NCBI GenBank assembly: GCA_024516035.1
Contig: CM044955.1
Location: 41,936,574-42,000,573, forward strand
Source of the DNA: Bactericera cockerelli
Lineage: Eukaryota > Arthropoda > Insecta > Hemiptera > Triozidae
DNA length: 64,000 bases
Direction: 5' to 3'
Both the position numbers and the translations under genes were made by a program. The notes beneath the pieces are model-generated. The model had not been told where the DNA came from. It made no database searches and saw nothing but the letters and a program-made list of their open reading frames with translations. The stretch's first letter is position 1. The number at the start of each line of letters is the position of its first letter. Below, one piece after another: positions 35,925 through 49,400 of this stretch.

Positions 35925-36545
35925 TTGTATCTCCGAAACGGCTCAACCGATTTTCTTCAAGTTTGTTTTATATAGTAAAATACTATTTTTTCTATAATCT
36001 ATATTCTACAAAAAATTCTGTATCGGCAAGTCAAGGACTTTATTTTTTGACTTTTTTGTCCAGAATTTCGGGTTTTCTTAAATATCAGAGTTCAATTATA
36101 ATTAATCAAAAAATAAATATAAATAGCCTATGTAAAACAATAATATGCATATACATACAAAATTTCATCAAAATCGGATGTACCGTTCACGAGATATAAG
36201 CGTTTAAGTAAAAAGTTAGTGGTTAGGCGCATGGTCTCTTTCACCCAGAACCGCTTGTACGAATTTAATGAATTTAAAATGGGACCATCTATAGAACGTC
36301 TTCTATATGTGTGCAAAATTTCATCAAAATCCGTTCAGTAGTTTCTGAGATTTGCGCGTTACAAGGAATATTTTTAACAGACCGACAGACAGACCGACAG
36401 ACGGACACAAAACCAAAGTTGCTCAGGAGGTTATGAAACGTCCAGAAATATGAAAAAAATTGAAATCGGAGCAAAAAAATATTTTTTTTTACAAAAACGA
36501 ACACAATACTTCCGATTTCTAATCTTAGAAATTTCTCGGAAGTAA
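35925..36545. mobile_element. Transposon remnant of unknown class
   Basis: Contains TATCTCCGAAACGGCTCAAC, repeated TTTCATCAAAATC, a GACAGACAGACCGACAGAC run, and ends in an imperfect palindrome at 36508-36543. The terminal 100 bp recur at 10540-10640 and in part at 423-475. Confidence 0.6.
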
Positions 36546-36837
36546 AACATGCTTATTCAGTGTATTATTTAGTTCATTGTATTATCTCTTATTAGCAGGT
36601 CATATTTAAATCAAGATCTTTAAATACTTGTATTAAAAAAAAAAAAACCTAACGAAAGATTAACAAATTAAAAAATACACCGAGTAGGTATGTTTCAAAA
36701 TACCTTTTATATTTTGTGTTTTGTAAGTTTTCATGTTTCTTTACTTTGGTTAAATTCTGTATTGAGTGTAAGACCTTATACTGTCTTATCTAATTCAAAA
36801 CAAATGTCTCCATACAATGTTTTTTTAACCTGTTTTT

Positions 36838-37113
36838 CACAGCCCTTTTTATTTCGTAGCCATGAAACAGCAGCAACTATAGACGCTTGTTGTCTGTGTT
36901 GTAGCTTGCTTATTCCGTAGTGTGCCTCCCCTCTGATGGAAGAGAAGTGACACATTCCCATTGAGGTGCTGGATCAACACAAGCACACCGGAGGTCCCTT
37001 ACAAACAATTGTAATCAAATTTTGAATACATTTATTTTGTCGGCTCTGGGATTCAAACCCAGACCCTTCCGCATAATAGCAAGTAAGTACCTTACCACTA
37101 TGCTTATCGTGTA
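36838..37113 (-). mobile_element. tRNA-headed SINE, GATTAGCTCAGTGG family
   Basis: CACAGCCCTTTTTATTTCG, ATTCCGTAGTGTGCCTCC and a decayed head near 37040-37113. Confidence 0.75.
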
Positions 37114-38302
37114 CTCTGGACAATAGAAGTCACATCATATTTCAGAAGAATGGAAATCGTAAAATTTAAAGGAAAAACAGATTGCGTTCATATAATTATG
37201 TCCATCAGTGAATTCAAAGGAATTTAATATTTATTTCAGAAACAAAATGTGTTCATCTGAATTATTTGAGAGAACAGGGGTAAAGCAAGTAAAGAAAGAA
37301 TCAAACAAAAAACAAGAAAACAATAATTAAGGAATGATAAGAACTATTTACACTTTACAGTTTACTCAATGTATAGAAAAAGATTTTTGTGATTCAATGT
37401 TTCCCTTGTCTTAATGAATTATATATTTGTGTTGGTTATCCGGGTCCTTAAAAAACTAACATTATTATTCAAGTCTTTATGCTTTTTATGTACTTCAAAA
37501 ATGCAAGTGATACTGAAAGTAAAATAAAGTCAGCCATTCCAAAAACAAATTTCATCTATTTGCTATTGATGCATTCGACAGAGAAAAAAGGTAAAATTCT
37601 TTGGTTTTGAGTTATCATAAATTACCTAAATACAGTTGAAGAAATCCCACAAACTACTAACAATATCATGGTAATCACTTCATTGCTTACGTATCGGTAC
37701 CTAATACATTATAATATTATTTACACACTACACCTACATTACTATCAGTCTTTTATTACACATGATTATTTCATCAACCTTATTCACAATCACAAAAAAT
37801 AATATTGATTAATTTTTTTGATAAACTAAATTTTATGGGAAAGGGCGAGAAGAAGATATATAAGAAAAGCAAAAAATAATACATTTCAATTATATTAATG
37901 AAAAAAATCTTCTTTTTATGAATTACTAGCAACCGTCTGCTTACTGCCCATAGCCAGTTCCTAGCTTATGAACTTGGAGCACATGACATTGTGTGCTATA
38001 AAACTTATGTTTATGTCATACTACAAGTCTACAAAACTTTATCTCATGTACCTGTGCACCACTAACTCAATGGAGTCCTTAACTCTATTGTTGGGGAGGT
38101 GTCCCACACTATACACCACGAATATCAAATGACATCGTTGGTTACCACACCAGTGTTCTAGGTGTCACACCAATATCTATTCTAACTATACAACACTAAC
38201 TCAATGGAGCTGCTTGTTTATCTTCAGTGTAAGTAGTGTAGAACAAATTTCTATTGGACTTAACCCGTTAACAGATAACTATATTCCTATGCAGTTGCCT
38301 GT

Positions 38303-41300
38303 TCATACTGGTGTGACAGGCGTCACGCTGATGTCTCCTATAGACTTAACCCTCCTGTGCCGTCGGTGAGGTGGTCTCCTTCGCATGGTAGCAATGGCCG
38401 CCACACTCTGTGGACTCTCAGGTCTTACACTGAAGCTACCCTTGAGGCTTCCCTCCTCCGGCTTTTCAGGATTGAAACTACCCTTGAAACTGCCCTCAGG
38501 ATTAAAACTATCCTTGAAACTTCCCTCAGGGTTGAAGGTACCCTTGAAACTCCCCTCGGATGAGGTGGAAGGCGAGGCCATCACGCTCATGTCGATGCAG
38601 CTGGAGGTTTCCTCGCGCACACAGTTGTGATCAGCTGGACGCGCCTTGGCGAAGCTTAGGACTCGAGAGATGGAACCCTGGGGAGCAGAATAGAACCTTC
38701 GTTAGACACCAAATGAATGAGCCAGATTATTATAGTGTTATGTCCAGTAAAAAGAACCCTCGATAGAATCATACTTATGAACATCGACAGAACTCCGCCG
38801 CAAAGATTTGGATGCCTATTACCTATTGTTATCTCTACGAGTTAAATATTTCGCAGAAGAAAACAATTAGAACGTTTAAGCAATTCGTTTGAAGAATAAA
38901 AATCGATATATCAAATCAAGTTTATAAATGATTATTTTCGAAGATCAATCAATCATCGCCTTTTAAGATAATTCTCAAGAGTCTCAGGTAAACAAAAAAT
39001 AAAATATGATTTTTTATGTCTTTTTCAGAAGACTTGTGAAAAAACCACAACGAGATGAGTATCTTTTACAAATTACGTTATTTAGTCATGTTGAACACAC
39101 ACCTGAGACGTTCTCCAGGTTGAAAACTGGAAGGGAATGGAGAAAATCTTTAAATTATTACGAAATGTTGGAAAAATTAAAGTATTTATTATTAATGACA
39201 GCGAAGGATCTTAAAAGTATATCATCTCCAATAATAAAAAAACTGGGTAGGTCAAATTTTCGACGAATACAATACTTTCCTTATGATAGGATAAGGAAAG
39301 TAAAAAAAATATATATACCTACATATATTTCTACAAAATTAATTTAATAACTGAAATTCATTTAAACGATTTATTATCATATTCTTGGGGCAGTACATGA
39401 TAAGATTCGGTAGTTGATCTCATTCTGTTTATTGACATGACTGTATTGAAAAAAGTATAATTGACATAAATTGAAAAAGTAATAATTCACATTCACTCTT
39501 TCACAAGTCTTGTTAGTGCAAATAATATTAATAAACACTTGGTGCACGAGAGTAAGGGACAGAAACAGTATATTTACGGGAATATTTATAATGTCAACAT
39601 TGAAAATGTCAATATAAATATACATAATTTTATTATGAACATATCTACATTCTACATGATTAAAATAAAGGTAAAAGAAACAGGTTAAAGCGCCTCAATT
39701 GAAAAAAAAAAAAAAAAAAGGTAAAAGTAATAAGTGGATATGGAACACAGTACACAAATACAGGACAGCAGTACAACATATTGTAACAGTAATTTACAAC
39801 AGGAGCATTGAGAAAAAGAGAATACAAACCTTCTTCAAGTTCTTCAGATAGTACATACTATAGTTCTGATGGGTTCCAAGCAGCATGCGAATAAACATAA
39901 TTGTAAATTAAAAAAAAGGGTTAAAAATTGATTAAATATGTATCAATTAGGTGTACGTTTGTAACTTTGTAGGTAATATCATCACTTTTCATTGATGTGG
40001 TATTCTAGGAAAGGAGCTAGTGATTCTCCGTATTTGTGCTGTATATGTCTAGAACCAGGAAGTTTTAATAAAAAATAATTTCATTGTATTAATTTATTTA
40101 AGAAGCTTTATTGTACTAAAAATATTAAAACTGAAAACCATCAATAAAAATGGGAAATAATTAAATGTATGGAAAAACATGACAAATTAAGTGTTGAGAC
40201 AGGTCCTCGTTGCCATTTTGGAAAGTAATCGAAGTAATGCAGTGAAATATTGGTTAAAAATAAAACCGTTTTCCCATGACGTACAACGGAATATCTATCC
40301 AAGACTTACCCATAGGTAAGGTTTACTGTACAGAATTTTTATCTTATAAACATAAATGTGTAACTCCGCGCCACGAGAATTCGTGCCAGTCCCAAGCCTG
40401 GAAAAAGGAGGAAGGTTGTGCGTTGGGCCAGCTCCCCAACCATGCAAAAAAATTGCTGCTGCTAGTACCTCAACTGTGCCTCGGTATGGTCACACTAAAG
40501 ACCGATCCAAGGCCCACCCCGGGCTGTAGTGCCAATTGGTAAGGTAAGGTTAACATAAATGTGTAAATATATCCGTTTAACTTGAAGAGGTTAAAAAACA
40601 GACCCCAATTAAGTATTATTTGAAAGAAGGACAAGGACTAAGCAGTCATCAAGACAGGTCACTTACCCTCAGGCTGGTCTTCCGTTTGTCGCCAGATGAT
40701 GACAGAGATCCTGTGTCCGATTTGTACGAGTTCTGGGGTGACGAAAACGACTCCTTCCTCTCCACACTCTCGTAGTGATTCTCTCCGTTGCTAAAGTAAC
40801 TCTTGGCGAGTTGATGGTTGCTATGGAAACCATTCTCGTTGCTACGGATACTGTTTCCATGGTGATTTGAGCGGGAAAAGTTGCGTCCCAAACTACCACC
40901 GTTGAGAATACGTTCCGCCCGTCGCCGCTCTGCTGCCGAGACCCGCACGAAATGTTCGAATGCGGCTCTGTGTGCGGGTTAGTGCGGTAGCAGGTGATAG
41001 AGCGATAAGCAAGCGGAAAATGAGCGAGTAAGCGATGAGCGTGAGGTGCGTCCGATAAGCAAATGAAGAGAGGAAACAGAAAGGACGAATGTTGAGAAAT
41101 TAAATCAAATGAGCAACTGCGGAATGGTTTAATAAATAAAATTAAATTTGGTAAAATGGTTTGTGTTTTAATACTCCACACGCTACTGCAGTTGGTAGAT
41201 ATTTCTCAACAACGTGCAACGGTTTGAGCTGAAGCGTTTGGAGTATGAAAACAGGAAAAATAAACAGAAACGGAAATAAATACAAAGGAGAGTATACAGA

Positions 41301-43443
41301 TATACACACAACGGATAACAAATGCATGTCAATAACCTATTCCACACTTTTAAATGCGAAGAGCTTTTCTGCATTTTATCAAACATATCAGCAGCTATAT
41401 TAATTTATTATTTTGATAGAATTAATACAATAACTCCTTTTTGATCTAGAGATTATTTTTCTAAGAATTTGTCTTGCCAAAAACTATATATTTTTCGTCT
41501 ATAAAATAAAGTGGGTCTTTCGAATGAACAGAATGTTATTTCTGGAAGATTCAGAAAGGACATTCTGATCCTAAAAAACACTTTATTTAGGTAGAGACTG
41601 AAAATAAAACTTTGCTATTTGTGGAATAGGTACTTGAAAATTAGAATAATATAAACAACTAGATGCTGCTGATGTGAACTAGCAACTAGAACTAGGAGTA
41701 ATATTTTCTAATACCTACAAACATACAGGATAGATACTAGGAACACACGTTGGCTGTGATTCAGAATGTTTTGCCCGAATATAAATGATAACATTTCTAA
41801 GCTCTGCAATACAAAATGTATTCATGGTTAGATTATCATATTTGTGTTAATCACTTTCGTGTTATCACAACTACTCTAACTCGCATTACTAAATCTACGC
41901 TGAAACCAGGTCATAAGTCTTTGGTTAGAGGGCTAGATTGGTAATTGTTCAACTTGGAAATCCAACATAATAATGGCACCAAAACAAACTACTACATAGA
42001 AAGCACTATTATTGAGTACTATTTGGGTGGCATACATTTTTGGATCAACTTTTTCTTCATAACACCTCGGCCAAGGTGTGAAGGCCTATACAAAGAAAGA
42101 GACGTAGCTATACATTTACAAGTAAGTAGGATCAAACTTAAAATGTATGTTGGTAAATCTGATATTCAGCATTAAAATAAATAGCAGCGCAAAGTCTAAT
42201 CATTTCAAGGAACCAAATACGTGACAGGAAAACATCTGAGTCACAACACACATCTACACAAACATATAGAATTACAGTCGTATGAATGAACAGAAAAGTT
42301 TTTATAGTTACAACTTAGCAGTATTTAGCCTTTCAAATTATTAGAAATCATAATTATCTGAAAAATTCTCAACAGCAAATAATTTTGTCCCATATTCCTT
42401 ATTATAGGTGTCACACTCGACATTTTTACCATAGTCCATATTCATGGGCGAAATATTGGCTATTGAGAACTTCTTAGGCATTATTTATCTGGCCTACACC
42501 ATGCGTTTGTAGGCGCAGTCCCGGTAGCTCATTAGTCAAGTCGCGGGTTCTATTGTTATTATCTACAGGGTGTTTCAGAAAAGTATGCCTTTATTTTACC
42601 CAGGTGTTATATGGACTATTATAGGGGGGATCAAGTGTACAACAAAAAAGGCGAAAGTGCTTCATAAGGGAGATACATTAACCCTCCTGTTGCCGCCCCG
42701 GAGAGTGCTATGACCTCGATGATCGCATAAAATAACGGCGTCATCTTGTATTGGGAGTCAATTTTTTTTCGCGTTTCAAAAACTCTTAACTCGTAATTCA
42801 AAATCTTAGATTTTTTTAAGAACCTTTAGAGGCATGTATCTCCCTTAAGAAGCACTTTTGTGGGCCTTGTCTGGTCATTGTGAAGAGGCCTTGTCCTTCA
42901 CCATATAAAATCATACAATACGCTTTCGCCCTAAAATGGTCCATATGACACTTGGTTAAAATAAAGGCACACTTTTCTGAAAACCTGTATATCTGGATTT
43001 ATGCAGAATTTTGGAAACCGTATTTACAATAGAATATTTTTTAAAAAATTGAGATTTTTTAAGCAGGATTTCAAATCATTTCACAAGTAAATTGTTTTTT
43101 TTTTAATTAGCCATCAAACTGTTCTGTTCACGCACGGCTGTATAACTTCAGTCTCACTGAAGTGTGGCAAGCAAAACGTGTTACTATGTATTTGAAACAC
43201 GGAAAAATAGTCTGGAGTGTTAAACATCAAACACCGAAAAAATAAAACGTCTAGGTTAATGCATAGAGGAGATTTGGAAAACAGTAAATAAAATGTTAAT
43301 AAAAATTGAGAAGAAATAATTTGAATGAAGTAGAGTGCAATCAATATCTTTGAAGAAGTGCTATAACTTTCAAAGGTAAGAATAGATTTGCATCCATCCA
43401 AATTAAAGGGCATTATTCGCTCCATGATAGTATTATTGTTGTT

Positions 43444-43483
<40 letters not shown>

Positions 43484-46400
43484 CAAGCAAAAAGTTTCCT
43501 TAAACATTTTTCAAAGAAATCACATGATTCTTTTCTTTTTGGAGAGTAAATTTTACCACAGATCATATTCTTCCCAAGTTGGCGATGAATTAATTAAAAC
43601 AGCATGAATAGGTTTAAATAGAAAAATTAAACTTGATATATTGACATAGAATCGATAGATATACAAACATAATTATAAATATCTGAATAGTTTGAATTTT
43701 GAGTGCCGTCCTCAGAAAATGAATTTTTCGATGAGGTTTGAGCAAAAATAAATAAATTAGATAAGGGATACCTACAATAGCTATGAGTCCTACAATGAGG
43801 TATTGACTATTGGTCTCTTGATTGAAGAGTCAGGTCATAAATACGAGGAGTTACTCTTGTTCCTCCGCCATCATAATAATCACTTAAATGATTAAAAAAT
43901 AGTAGCGCAAGCAATAATTATTCATATAAGTTGTATATTTTGAAAATGTACCTGTGTTCTCGGCGAAAACATCTGTTAAAAACTAACTGATGTCAGTAGC
44001 GTATTCTGCGGACTAGCTAGTCTAGCTGCGTTAGCCCAAGGGCTAAAATCTTTATCATAATGCTATTTCTTTAACCCGAATTATTCAATTTTGATAAATG
44101 TTTCGCCCATCACCATGGGATAAAATAAAAGTAGTCATCAAATTGTATTTTAATCGCATAAGAAAATCTAGATAAATATACGGCTAAACAAAATTTTGAT
44201 TCTTGGTAACTCTCCAACATTTTAAGCACTAAAGGTGACTACTGAGTTGTATACATTGCCTGCATCTCCAACAGGGACCTACACGGGAGAGCAAGAAACA
44301 TAAGAGAAGAGAAAACAACACAAACACGTCAGTAGTGCTTCACTCTTGCTTGAGAGAGGGCACAATCACAGGAACGCAAGCTGTTTTCCCGTTTTCACTC
44401 GACAGCGCGTTGAATGCACCGGTTCTTGTAGGATCACCGAAGTTAAGCAACGTCGAGCAAAGAGAAGACTTCGTGATGCTGGCATCCCGGCCCAACCCAG
44501 GCTGGGTGAGGTTAATGTGGGTAGCAGCCTTGTGATTTTCTGCGAATGGAAGGTAACACCCTCACCGACCATGCAGTTGAAAGCGACGCTAAATCCCCCA
44601 AGAAAAGGTAAACGATGTTTCCCTCTCTAACACCGGGTATCATACGGTTGCAACCTGTTGTAACATCTGTTGTAGAGATAACATTTTCAGATGATTTTTA
44701 AACTTGAACAACACAGGATTTTTAAAAACATATTGCCGTATGAAAATACACGGTGTAAAAGAGAAGAATTGCTTGCGTTCCTCCAACTGTGCCCTCCTGT
44801 AGACTATTTTTTATGTGAGCGTGAAAGAAGACAGATCTAGAAGAGTTTAATATTAATTAGGGTTGATTTTTATCAAGACGACCATAATGATGATAATTTA
44901 ACATAAATTAATTATGGCAAGAATCGTTGAGCACTCGTAATATTAAAAAAAAGTGATGAACATTCTTTAACGATCTTTGTTACTGCGAGCCACAAAAAAT
45001 ACTGTCATAAAATAAAATATAGGTATGGTCGGGGATTAAGAATAAAACTAGCAGTCCAAATCCCAGCACCACCGCGTTAATTTTAACAAAAAATTTCATT
45101 TTGCATAAATTTCTGCTCATAAACTAAAAGATTAAGACCAATTTCGGGAGTATCATTCTCCCCAAACCACCACAAGGTTAAATTAAGTTATCATATTATG
45201 TTAATCACTTTCGTGATATCACAACTAATCAAACTCTCTGTACTAAATCTACCCTGCATCCGGGACTTCAACCACCGACCTCCAGGTCACAAATCTGCCG
45301 CCTTATAGATCAAGCTACTGAGGTTGGATGAAAACCACCACAAAATAGACTGTGAATGATCTTCATCTAAAGGAGTTTATTTTATTCCAATAAACTAAAC
45401 GTAGCAATTTAATGGAGAGTGTTTACATCTATCTAGTGGTGCATGTCAATATGGTCATGGTCATACAGACCAATTCACAAATACTCAACTATAAAATTCT
45501 CCTTGGGACTTGAACCACCGACCTCCAAGTCACGACTCCCGAGCCCACTGCCCTAGTGATCTACTGATTTGAGTTAAAGGTTAAAAAGAGAAAGAATATA
45601 CACAAGGAATTTTACCTGGCAGGCAGGATCAGTTGCTCCAGTTCCGCGCTCAGGTGGCGCCTTATCATGGTCTTGGAGGCGGGAATGCCCAGGGCCGTAG
45701 CCATCGTGTCCCCACTCAGGCTGGGCTCCAGTACGACCAGGGCCCCGTGCACTCCGCTGTCTGTTGAGAAGAAATAAACCAAACTGGCTATTAGAAAAGC
45801 CGTAATACGAAGTCTTTTGGTGGTGATGGTGGTGGTAGTAGTAGTAGTAGCATAGCGTGTAGAATTAAGAAGTGTGGAAACCACCCCTGCCGGCCTACAT
45901 CGTGGCGTCCTCAGCGCTAGTATCGCAAAGGAGTCTCCTATCATCGTCCCTCACCCGTATCAAATGTAAACATAAGTACATAAATATAACAAAATGTAAA
46001 CATAAATAGACCGCGAGAAATATTCTACTCCCGCGATGGTGTCGCGCTATGTGGCGTTTCCATGCAACTGGGGTTCGTTTCCACACTTCTTAAATCTACA
46101 CGCTATGGTTCAGTAGTAGTAGTAGTAGTTCTTTATTTAGACTGTCGGCTCGAGACAGGTGGTCGTCAGATCACTCACCCTTCAAGTTCTCAGCGTACTC
46201 CCCCAGGTCTATGTTGCGCGCCCACTTGATGAATCTCTGGTTGGTCCACACCAGCGGGTCCGCGTCTATGTTCTCACACTGGTGCCGTCTCACAGCCAAC
46301 GCCTTAACAAAGGAACATACAAAATGTCAAGTCAACATTATTGAATCCAGAATGAGAATCGGTCATAATTTCATTACCCGTAGCCACCTGTTCAAAAAGG

Positions 46401-49400
46401 AACCCCCTCCCCTTTGTCAAAGTGGTGTTGTCCTTACGGTTGCACAAATGCACACCTCCTTGAATGCTCTATCTAGCTCCTGCCCGTACCAATTTGTCCG
46501 CTGTACCATCGTTACGTGACGACACAAATGAAATTGACGCCCTGATACTATATCTGAAACGAATAACATGCTATAGAAAAATTTAGTTTTAAACGGAAAC
46601 AGTGCGAAAGACCAGCTGTTGTTAAAGTACCTAAATTAAAAAAAAAAAAAAATGAAACTTGGTACAATCAGTTTAGAACTTCATTTTAACTTTAATTTTT
46701 TTCATTAAATGTAAAAGGATAGAGCCAATGTCTACATACAACTTTGTGAGCTCTTTCTTTCTCTGTTATGTTTACCTTTGTTGTTTTACCTAAAATATTC
46801 AGATTTTAATTTTAGTTTCAAATACAGTCAAACTTGTATAAACAGTCTGCAAGTTCTTTGAATTACTGTTTATACCTACAAGTTCAACTGTATTTTAAAA
46901 AATGGGTTGAAGATTTGTCTGTACTCAATCTGCTTCTTTATTACTACATGAATGGGAAAATTTCAGTTTTTCAATTTTCCTAATAATAGATGCAGCACAT
47001 GGGATTTTCTTTTAGACAATACCCCCGGAAAGCAACAGCCTCCGTGGCGTAATGGTTGTGACTACTGCCCGTAGTCCAGAGTTCCCGAGTACAACTCCCG
47101 GTTGGGGCAGACTTTTCGACAAAAATTCTGTTCCATCCAAACACGTGAGGCTGGCATTTCCGGCCCTACCCAGAGGCTGGGTGAGGTAAAGTGGGTAGCT
47201 GGTACGATTCCCAGCGAATGGAGGGTAAAAGTCCCGTCCTGACTATCTATCTCAGTCAAGATTTTAGAACCAAATAGAATCAACTGGTCACAATAGATCT
47301 AATTAGGTCGCAGTGTTATTAATTGTAAGGGTTTCACTGAAAACCCTGCAACCAGGTCAGATAATAATAATAATAATGTTAGGTAAGACCAGGGACGGCC
47401 GGTGCTAAGGAGCTGCGGAACTCCAGCACCCCCAGACGAAAAGGAAAAAAAAGTTTTTTTTCATGGTTCTTTAGCTTGTAGTAAATGAAAATCATTAGGC
47501 ATATCTCGAACAATCAATTCATAAAATTATCATTATAATAATAAAAAAAATCGTACTAAATAAAAACTAGGTACCTAATTAGATAAATCTTTACTCAAGC
47601 TTGATTGTAGAGAACATAAATCTAATACGCTCTTCTTACTTTTTGGCTTGTCCGTGCGGAGCGCTACCGCGCTCCGTAGAGCATTTCTCTTTTCTCTGCT
47701 CATGCCTTATTGAAAGAGAAGGCATGGAGCAACCAAACCAACCCGCACAGCGGGGCAAAGAGAGGGACAAAGAAACGAAAAAAAATTGTCTCGGGGGAGA
47801 CTATTTTGTCTCCAGGGAACCAGATAGTGTCCGCTGAAAAATTTCTGATTGACTTCAGAGCTCTAGAGCTATGAAGTAGAAAAATGCAAGTTATTTATAG
47901 ATTTCGTTCATGAAGAGAGGGGAAGCACCGAAGCAGGAAGGAACAAGGAACTAGACAACTAGTTCAAGGTCTCCTTCCTTCGCGCCGACTCGGTCTTATG
48001 GCCTTTCGTTCCGCGAAATTTATGTTAATAATTTCACGTGTTCCTGTTTTGAAAATTAATTAATAATCGGTTACAATTTATTTAATGATTTAAAGTACAG
48101 TGTAACAAATAACAATTAATCATTGAATTTACCTAACAGTTTATTTTCCCCAAAGTTTTGTAAACATAATATCGATCTATAATTTTATAACATTTATTTT
48201 TTCCTTAATTTTGGATTCATTTTAAGATTCAATTTGTGCAATCAATTTAAGTTGGGTTTGAAACTTCTTATAAAGGATATTAAAATTAAATTAGCATTAT
48301 CGATTCATTCTCTTTAAAGTTAAAAATGTATATTTTTACTTTTAGTATTGTTTTTTTATCACATAGGAATTAGGTAATTACATTTCAAAGCAGGTATGGA
48401 AAAACAAAATTAATTCAGTTGACATCTTTTTAAGAATAAGTTTTCTTTGTTTTCACTTGACAAAAAAATGATTTCAAACATAGGTACATATTTGATTCTG
48501 ACTTCAATGAAAAAGCCATTCACAAGTTTTGTTCGAAATCCAGCGAATGGATTCTACTCCAAATAATCAGTAGAGTAAAGAGTAAGTCCTTTATAAATTC
48601 TTATTTTCTTTCTTTTGAACATTTTTTTTCTCATGTATGTTGAAAAAAAATGTACAATGGTTGTGAAAAATAAACATTATTCCAAAATTATCATCATAAT
48701 ATATTTGCGTCAGCTAATCATTTTTATAAATTAAAACAAATTAATTTATTATGATACCTAACCACTCTAACAGAATTCTCGAAAATCACCACACATGAGA
48801 CTTGAACTATTGACCCCCTAGTTAGAATTCCCTCTCCCTGACATAACCACTTCACCACTAGGCCTTGCAGACATGTATTAAATGTTGCATAGTTTTTCTT
48901 TTTGTAAAATTTTGACAGCACCCCCAAACCAAATTCCCACCGGCCGCGCCTGGGTAAGACACTCATAAGACACAATAGTCTGGCATGGGGACTATAAACA
49001 GGGAGTAGACCAGCAGTCTGGCTGGGGGACTATAAACAGCGAGTAGACCAGTAGTCTGGCGGGGGGACTATAAACAGGGAGTAGATCAGCATTGACTTGG
49101 TTCTGGGGGCCCTTGTCAATTATTAGCCTCCTTATAAAGACAGTGTTAGAAGTGTTGAGTCATTCCTCCACTGTCTGGCTACCATCGTTCACGATGACGC
49201 CACCCTATGATGATGAAGACACTCACCTGCCGGTCATACTTCATCATGCGTAGCAAGTGGATGCCATGCACGATGGAAGCCTGGTGGAACTTGCGGGTCA
49301 CACCCAGGTACTTCTCCAGCTCCTTCTTGCTCAGATGATCCAGCATGCGGGCATCCACCATGTTAGTGGCGAAGTTATCCGCGTACTGCGTGGGAAGACG

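Larger units (their letters stand above)
34250..38302. other. Convergent 3' flanks of Pym (+) and kazrin (-)
   Basis: Pym and kazrin converge here. The stretch 34250-35600 is non-repetitive and probably includes a long Pym 3' UTR; the first clear plus-strand AATAAA is near 35529. A transposon remnant (35925-36545) and a SINE (36838-37113) follow. The stretch 37114-38302 is the likely kazrin 3' UTR side, with TTTATT (AATAAA on the minus strand) near 37752. Confidence 0.5.
40968..45615 (-). other. Kazrin intron between the SAM3 exon and the Ser-rich exon
   Basis: A 4.6-kb intron. It contains SINE copies at 41845-41932, 44395-44600, 45195-45326 and 45430-45560, a tRNA-like head fragment at 42521-42550, a mariner-type MITE (42566-42987) and a 38-nt poly(T) (43446-43483). 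The remainder is AT-rich and featureless. Confidence 0.65.
46303..49226 (-). other. Kazrin intron between SAM2 and SAM3 exons
   Basis: A 2.9-kb intron with a tRNA-type SINE (47038-47285), another SINE-like head (48730-48870) and a 38-bp tandem repeat (48977-49090). The stretch 47640-48020 is locally GC-richer, but no coding signature was found there. Confidence 0.6.

Noticed and set aside
35759..36199. 146-codon plus-strand frame
   Set aside because: Overlaps a decayed transposon remnant; no domain recognised.
38347..38363. TTAACCCTCCTGTGCCG, similar to TTAA element ends
   Set aside because: It lies in the kazrin coding exon in a conserved-looking basic stretch with no partner end; chance resemblance. 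A similar string at 42678 also lacks a partner.
39006..39347. 113-codon plus-strand frame in the last kazrin intron
   Set aside because: AT-rich composition, no known motif, no splice or neighbour support; most likely chance.
40350..40545. GC-rich segment with AAAAAGGAGGAAGG and GGTAAGGTAAGG
   Set aside because: Looks like a 5' LINE fragment by style, but no reading frame or boundary could be established, so it is only mentioned under the intron.
44335..44630. Overlapping plus and minus frames of 66-94 codons
   Set aside because: They lie over a 5S-type SINE whose GC-rich body opens frames on both strands. The same holds for frames at 15301-15558, 26937-27140, 47062-47283 and 51064-51319.
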